Assembly (NCBI GenBank): GCA_910586475.1
Contig: CAJUHM010000034.1
Span: 1-27,099, forward strand
DNA from: an uncultured Muribaculaceae bacterium
GTDB lineage: Bacteria > Bacteroidota > Bacteroidia > Bacteroidales > Muribaculaceae
Length of the DNA: 27,099 nt
Direction: 5' to 3'
Shown: one piece after another, positions 22,331 to 27,099 of the stretch
Numbering within the stretch: position 1 is the stretch's first letter
Layout of the letters: every line of letters starts with the position of its first letter
The notes under the pieces: generated by a model
Seen by the model: only the letters and a program-made list of their open reading frames with translations
What the model was told of the DNA's origin: nothing
The model's database searches: none
Program-made: the position numbers and the translations under genes

Positions 22331-24226
22331 TCAGTCTGCAAATTCAACAAGGGGAGCGTCTGTTCCGACAACATCGTCGGTTTTAACGAATACGCGTTTG
22401 ACAACTCCGTCTTTGGGCGATTCAACGTCGTTTTCCATTTTCATGGCCTCGTAAACGAGTAGAACCTGTCCTGCTTTTACTTTGTCACCTGCTTTTACAT
22501 TGACTTCGATCACGCGGCCTCCCATCGGAGCAGAGAGGACTTCGCCAGTGATCGGTTCTTCAGGCTGTTTCTGAGCCTCTTCTTTGGCCTTTTGGGCAGC
22601 TGCTTCTTTAGCCTGTGCGTCCTGACGGGCGTTGAATTCTTCAGTGCGGCGACGGCGCAGGAATCCGTTGGCGACAGAGGGCAGGAGCTGAAGCAGGAGA
22701 TATTCCTCATCGTTTGAGGCAAGATTGACTCCTCCGAGATCGGCGACAACGGGGTTCTCGGGCTGGCGATATGAGTTTACATCGTAGGGATGTTCGGTTG
22801 CGTCGCCTGTGATCTGTTCGCGGAAGGCTGGATCAACAGGTACGGGGGTGTGTCCGTATTCTCCCTTGACGAGCGAGATGAACTGGTTAGAGGCATTGGA
22901 ATAGTCGGGATTGCCCTTTTTGCGGTCCATTGCGAGGCTCACTGCCTGGCTTCCGACGATCTGGCTTGTGGGTGTCACGAGGGGTACCAGACCAGCGTCG
23001 CGGCGAACTTTCGGGATGAGGCGCATTGCGTCATCAAGAAGGTCGGAAGCGCCGAGAGTCTTAAGCTGTGCAACCATATTTGAGTACATTCCACCGGGAA
23101 CTTCAGCGTTCTTTACGAGCTCGTTGGGTTTGGGGAACTGGAAATATGCTTCGATGGCGTGGCATGCGGCAAGAAGACCTTCTTCGTCGTTGGCTTTCGC
23201 GCAGGCGATTGCCTTGTCGAACTCTTCCGAGATGTGGGCGGGAAGTGTGTCTGTGAGGGGATTGAAGGCAATAGGCATGTGGTCGGCAAGGTCGAACTGC
23301 TTGAGCTCTTTGCGGGCTGTCAGAAGTTCGTCGCGAATTGCACCGACAGCTTCCATGTTGACTTCGACTTCGATCCCAAGACGATTGGCGAAGACGTAGA
23401 TGAGTTCGAGTGCAGGAGCTGCAGAGCCACCGCCGAACCACCAGATGTTGGTGTCAAGAATGTCAACGCCGTGGATCAGGGCCATTACCGAAGAGGCAAG
23501 ACCGTAGCCGGGAGTACAGTGGGTGTGGAAGTCGACGGGAACGGAAAGGTTGGCTTTCAGTTTAGAGATGATTGAAGCGGCGCGTAAGGGGTTTACCAGA
23601 CCGGCCATGTCTTTGAGCGTGATGATCTTTGCTCCAAGACGTTCCATCTCCATGGCTTTTTCTACGAAATATTCATCTGTGAAGATCTTTTCGGGTGCGG
23701 CTGGCTTCGATCCGAGGAGGTTTTTGAGGCGTGCGGCAAAGCCGGAGGGTTTTGCCGGTTCTTCTTCTTTGGGATCAACGGTGTAGCAGACAGCGCCGTC
23801 GGCGATTCCTCCGAGAGAGTTGATCATTTTGATCGAATCACGGACGTTGTCGATGTCGTTGAGTGCGTCGAAAATACGCATGACGTTAAGGCCGTTTTTG
23901 ATTGCTTCCTTATAGAAGCCTTCAAGAACACTGTTGGGGTAGGGCACATAGCCGAAAAGGTTGCGTCCGCGGGAAAGGGCGGAAAGCAATGATTTGCCTT
24001 TCATGGCTTCGCTTGCTTTGCGGAGGCGATTCCAGGGCGATTCGTCAAGGTAACGCATCACAGAGTCGGGCACAGCTCCACCCCAGACTTCCATTATATA
24101 AAAACCGGCGTTCTCGTAGAGGGGGAGAAGGCGGTCGATGGTCGATTGACTCATACGTGTTGCAAACAGCGACTGCTGTCCGTCACGCATTGTAAGGTCT
24201 CTGATTTTTAATTTGCGGGGTTCCAT
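22331..24226 (-). CDS. oadA: Biotin-dependent carboxyltransferase, oxaloacetate decarboxylase alpha/pyruvate carboxylase B-like
   Basis: The 631-residue protein joins an HMGL-like carboxyltransferase domain (about 5-290), a PYC/OADA conserved domain (to about 470), an Ala/Lys/Glu/Gln-rich linker (about 525-560) and a biotinyl domain with the acceptor Lys596 in EAMKMEN. Metal-site residues are visible as Asp15, the candidate carboxylated Lys205 in LKDMAG, and His234/His236 in DFHTHCT. It transfers CO2 between biotin and pyruvate/oxaloacetate, as in OadA or PycB. Two oddities are RDGQQS at 14-19, where many homologues have RDAHQS, and an extra Pro/Lys/Ala-rich segment at about 153-180. No beta/gamma membrane subunits or biotin carboxylase are adjacent, so the exact complex is open. 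Confidence 0.85.
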   Translation of the reverse strand: MEPRKLKIRDLTMRDGQQSLFATRMSQSTIDRLLPLYENAGFYIMEVWGGAVPDSVMRYLDESPWNRLRKASEAMKGKSLLSALSRGRNLFGYVPYPNSVLEGFYKEAIKNGLNVMRIFDALNDIDNVRDSIKMINSLGGIADGAVCYTVDPKEEEPAKPSGFAARLKNLLGSKPAAPEKIFTDEYFVEKAMEMERLGAKIITLKDMAGLVNPLRAASIISKLKANLSVPVDFHTHCTPGYGLASSVMALIHGVDILDTNIWWFGGGSAAPALELIYVFANRLGIEVEVNMEAVGAIRDELLTARKELKQFDLADHMPIAFNPLTDTLPAHISEEFDKAIACAKANDEEGLLAACHAIEAYFQFPKPNELVKNAEVPGGMYSNMVAQLKTLGASDLLDDAMRLIPKVRRDAGLVPLVTPTSQIVGSQAVSLAMDRKKGNPDYSNASNQFISLVKGEYGHTPVPVDPAFREQITGDATEHPYDVNSYRQPENPVVADLGGVNLASNDEEYLLLQLLPSVANGFLRRRRTEEFNARQDAQAKEAAAQKAKEEAQKQPEEPITGEVLSAPMGGRVIEVNVKAGDKVKAGQVLLVYEAMKMENDVESPKDGVVKRVFVKTDDVVGTDAPLVEFAD

Positions 24227-24326
24227 ACAATCTGATTTTTGTGGTATAATGTTGGAATATTGTTCTATAGCGGCCGCGTTGGCGCTGAATGTAAGCGCGT
24301 CGGCGACTTGGTTGAGTTGTCTGTAT

Positions 24327-24366
24327 TAAAAAACAATGGTGCAAATTTACGATAATTTGCACCATT
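24327..24366 (-). terminator. Rho-independent terminator of lon
   Basis: A perfect 13-bp stem (24335-24347 against 24354-24366) with a 6-nt loop is followed on the minus strand by TGTTTTTTAA. It separates lon from the downstream carboxyltransferase gene. Confidence 0.9.
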
Positions 24367-24394
24367 ATGGAAATTTTTCCGTAATTTTCTGTCG

Positions 24395-26824
24395 TTATTT
24401 CTTCTCGCTTTTCTCGACGCTTTTCTCGAATGTCAGGGAATTGCCGGCTGTCTCGTCTGAAACGGCGGCGGCGATTACCTCTGAAATGTCGTCGGTGTAG
24501 ATGAAATCAAGTCCTGCGAGATAGGCCGGCTCGATCTCTTCGATATTTTTCCGGTTGCGCGATGACATGATGATTGTGGTGATACCGGCGCGTTTAGCCG
24601 CAAGAATCTTTTCTTTTATGCCACCGACGGGAAGCACTTTGCCGCGGAGGGTTATTTCTCCGGTCATGGCGATTCCGGGATTGATTTTACGGCGTGTCAT
24701 TGCTGAGACAATCGAGGTCACCATCGTGATTCCGGCCGAGGGGCCGTCTTTGGGGATGGCTCCTTCCGGAACATGGATGTGGAGGCTGTATTGCTCGAAA
24801 ACGCGAGTGTCTATTCCGAGTTCGTCGGCATGGGCGCGGACATATTCGAGGGCAATCTGTGCTGATTCCTTCATTACGTCACCAAGGTTGCCGGTCAGCG
24901 TGAGGCGAGGGGCTTTCGACCGGGACAGCGACGACTCGACATAGAGGATTTCCCCGCCAACGGATGTCCAGGCCAGCCCGGTGACGACTCCCGGATAGTC
25001 ATTTCCTTCATACATGTCTTTGGTATAGGTTTCGACGCCGAGGGCCTCCTTGACGGTGGCAGGGGAGACGGTCCGCTTGAATTTGCTATTGCTCATTTTT
25101 TTGACAAGGCTCTTTCGCACTATCTTTGCGAGGCTCTTTTCAAGCTGGCGGACGCCGCTCTCCGATGTGTATCCTTCGATTGCGAACCGGATTGCCTCAT
25201 CGGTGAATTTCAATCCTTTCGGAGTGAAGCCATGCTTTTCAAGAAGACGTGGGATCAAGTGGCGCTTCGCTATTTCAATCTTTTCCTCAAGCAGATAGCC
25301 GGAGATGTCTATGACTTCCATGCGGTCAAGAAGAGGTCGGGAGAGGGTTGACAGGGTGTTGGCCGTAGCGATGAAGAGGACTTTGGAAAGATCGTAGTCT
25401 ACATCGACATAGTTGTCGTGGAAGTGGCAGTTCTGCTCCGGATCGAGCACTTCAAGAAGTGCTGCTTCAGGATTTGTCCGCTTGTCCGATGCGATTTTGT
25501 CAATTTCGTCAAGCAGGAGCACCGGATTTGAGGTTTCGGCACGCCGCAGAGCCTCGATGATGCGTCCGGGCATGGCTCCGATGAATGTTCGGCGGTGGCC
25601 GCGGATTTCCGCTTCGTCATGAACGCCTCCGAGCGAAACACGCTGATAGGCGCGGCCGAGAGCCGAGGCTATCGAACGCCCAAGGGAGGTCTTGCCGACT
25701 CCTGGAGGGCCGACGAGGCAGATGATAGGGTTGTTGCCATCGGGACGACTGAGCATCACGGCGATCTGCTCGATGATGCGTTCCTTGACTTTCTGGAGGC
25801 CGAAGTGGTCGCTGTCGAGGATTTTTGTCGCTCTGTCGAAATCGGTCTCAGTCGGAGAAAATTTGCCCCAGGGGAGCGATAGCAGCAGGTCAAGGTAGGA
25901 GTACTGGACGGCATAGTCCGGCGACTGGGGATTGTAGCGTGTCAGTTTCTGGAGCTCCCGGTCGAATACTTTGCGGATTTCTTCGCTGAGATTGAGCTCG
26001 TCGGCGCGGCTCTGGAAGCCTGTCACGTCATCGTCGTTGTCGCCGTAGAGTTCCTGACGGATGGTTTCCATCTGCTGCTGGAGGTAGACCTGACGCTGAT
26101 TTTCAGTCATGCTTGCGCGAGTCCGTTCGCTGATGTCCTCGCGGATCGAGAGAAGCATTTCCTGCTCTTTCAGGAGTTTGAGGAGGGCCTGTCCGCGCAT
26201 TGACGTCAGCGACTGCTTCAGGAGGGATATTTTCATCTGTGTGGCAAATGGAATGTGGGTTGCCACCATATTGATGATGAGCGTCGGATCGTTGATGTTT
26301 TCAAGGCTGACGGCAAGCTCCTGGGCGGCACCCTCTGCGCTGCGGAACAGCGAGAGTGCGCTCTGTTTGACCATGTCGCCGGTTACGCTCAGCTTGGTTT
26401 CGTCCTCTTCCGGATCGCTGGGCAGGATTTGCGCGCAGACTGAGTCGGGTGTTGTTCCGGGTGCGGAAGCGTAGACCCTCTCTCCTGAATGAAGAATGGC
26501 GGTGTGGTTGCCGTCGGGCAACTCGAAGACTTTTATTACGTGGGCGAGTACGCCGGTGTTATATATTTCAGAAGGGAGCTTCGGCTGTTCTGTGTTGGGA
26601 CTGCGCTGGCAGAAAACACCGATGACGCTATGGTTCTTTTCTGCATCGCGGGCAATGTTCAGTGATGATTCCCGTCCGAGGACGATGGGGAAAGTTACAT
26701 CAGGGAACATCACAAAGTCCCGGGTCGGAAGAATTGGAAGATTGTTCGGGTCGAAATCCCAGTTCCGTGGGCGGGATTCGCTTATGTCGATATGTCCGAG
26801 CGACACGATAGGCTTTTCGTTCAT
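24395..26824 (-). CDS. lon: ATP-dependent protease Lon
   Basis: Lon degrades misfolded and selected regulatory proteins in the cytoplasm. The 809-residue protein has the N-terminal substrate-binding domain (about 27-225), a coiled helical segment with QMETIRQELYGD, an AAA+ module with Walker A GPPGVGKTS (Lys378) and Walker B VLLLDEIDK, and the C-terminal protease domain. The Ser-Lys dyad is Ser696 in KDGPSAG and Lys739 in GGIKEK. The C-terminal tail is short and charged (EKSVEKSEKK). The gene is monocistronic, with a promoter at 26997-27027, a leader of about 165 nt containing an AT-rich hairpin, and a strong terminator. Confidence 0.97.
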   Translation of the reverse strand: MNEKPIVSLGHIDISESRPRNWDFDPNNLPILPTRDFVMFPDVTFPIVLGRESSLNIARDAEKNHSVIGVFCQRSPNTEQPKLPSEIYNTGVLAHVIKVFELPDGNHTAILHSGERVYASAPGTTPDSVCAQILPSDPEEDETKLSVTGDMVKQSALSLFRSAEGAAQELAVSLENINDPTLIINMVATHIPFATQMKISLLKQSLTSMRGQALLKLLKEQEMLLSIREDISERTRASMTENQRQVYLQQQMETIRQELYGDNDDDVTGFQSRADELNLSEEIRKVFDRELQKLTRYNPQSPDYAVQYSYLDLLLSLPWGKFSPTETDFDRATKILDSDHFGLQKVKERIIEQIAVMLSRPDGNNPIICLVGPPGVGKTSLGRSIASALGRAYQRVSLGGVHDEAEIRGHRRTFIGAMPGRIIEALRRAETSNPVLLLDEIDKIASDKRTNPEAALLEVLDPEQNCHFHDNYVDVDYDLSKVLFIATANTLSTLSRPLLDRMEVIDISGYLLEEKIEIAKRHLIPRLLEKHGFTPKGLKFTDEAIRFAIEGYTSESGVRQLEKSLAKIVRKSLVKKMSNSKFKRTVSPATVKEALGVETYTKDMYEGNDYPGVVTGLAWTSVGGEILYVESSLSRSKAPRLTLTGNLGDVMKESAQIALEYVRAHADELGIDTRVFEQYSLHIHVPEGAIPKDGPSAGITMVTSIVSAMTRRKINPGIAMTGEITLRGKVLPVGGIKEKILAAKRAGITTIIMSSRNRKNIEEIEPAYLAGLDFIYTDDISEVIAAAVSDETAGNSLTFEKSVEKSEKK

Positions 26825-26880
26825 TCTTTTTTGTTACACGCGGTTAGAAAAATGCTGAGCCTCGTCAGAGGCCATAGCTG

Positions 26881-26915
26881 TCTCGTATTATAATTATAGT
26901 ATATAACATACGAGA
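26881..26915 (-). promoter_or_regulatory. AT-rich hairpin in the lon leader
   Basis: TCTCGTAT (26881-26888) and ATACGAGA (26908-26915) form a perfect 8-bp stem, extended by TATA/TATA pairing after a 2-nt bulge. It is almost symmetric on both strands. It lies 57-91 nt upstream of the lon ATG, within the predicted leader, and is not followed by a T-run. A regulatory site or RNA thermosensor-like element is conceivable but unproven. Confidence 0.4.
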
Positions 26916-26996
26916 AAACGGTTGGTCCAGTCAGAAGGCTCTTCGGATCAGAATGAGATTCCGAATGGATAGCAGATGTTACTGCAAAAACGATGC

Positions 26997-27027
26997 CAAA
27001 GTTACGAATTTTAGCGCAATTGGCCAA
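26997..27027 (-). promoter_or_regulatory. Promoter of lon
   Basis: On the minus strand TTG (27027-27025), 20 nt and TAACTTTG (27004-26997) fit the Bacteroidetes consensus. The predicted leader is about 165 nt long. The rest of 26916-27099 holds no gene that I can support. Confidence 0.6.
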
Positions 27028-27099
27028 CATGACGCCCTTTCCCGACCACGGCAGACGCATCTTAAATAAACTTAACGGCAGTTTACCAATATAAATAGT

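Noticed and set aside
26821..27060. 79-codon minus-strand frame upstream of lon
   Set aside because: It contains the lon promoter and leader hairpin and overlaps the lon start. Its composition is not protein-like.

Overview
The window looks like chromosomal DNA of a Bacteroidales bacterium, most likely family Muribaculaceae (inference). The evidence is the mixed, roughly 50% GC coding style, promoters of the Bacteroidetes form TTTG-N20-TAnnTTTG in front of many genes, a eukaryote-like GT3 glycogen synthase, a DUF5606 protein, a small secreted protein ending in a type IX (Por) sorting tail, and the order prfA-pyrF. Nearly all of it is housekeeping. I found no tRNA or rRNA gene, insertion sequence, phage gene or CRISPR array.

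Layout. 1-672: AT-richer patch with a four-helix membrane protein (minus) overlapping an unrecognised 57-codon ORF (plus). 726-2717 (minus): prfA then pyrF. 2718-3180: 463-bp gap with the divergent prfA and tig promoters, an ORF-like remnant without a start codon, and a 31-codon upstream ORF in the tig leader. 3181-4542 (plus): trigger factor, ended by a strong terminator. 4611-4768: a suspected dispersed intergenic repeat. 4769-5074 and 5237-5752 (minus): secreted mini-protein and guanine deaminase. 6020-10255 (plus): GT3 glycogen synthase and GT35 glucan phosphorylase. 10395-12070 (plus): pyrK-pyrD. 12212-13976 (minus): DUF5606, RIC-like hemerythrin and LuxR-type regulator. 14245-15254 (plus): Yip1-like membrane protein and smpB. 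15287-17233 (minus): THUMP-like methyltransferase and TlpA-like lipoprotein. 17414-21718 (plus): a 735-residue TPR protein and an M3 metallopeptidase. 21879-26824 (minus): lon, a biotin-carrying carboxyltransferase (OadA-like) and rpmE2, each with its own terminator.

How the genes work together. PyrF and PyrK/PyrD serve de novo UMP synthesis, though on opposite strands and in separate operons. The glg pair makes and phosphorolyses glycogen from one transcript. PrfA, SmpB, L31, trigger factor and Lon serve translation and protein quality control. The hemerythrin/LuxR pair is the best candidate for an uncharacterised regulatory unit: an apparently complete diiron site lies in a protein lacking the family's usual Cys pair, and its gene overlaps by 4 nt one for a receiver-like regulator that seems to lack key phosphorylation residues. 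The other items worth checking are leader structures (tig, lon), a palindrome upstream of the secreted protein gene, and possible small ORFs or repeats.
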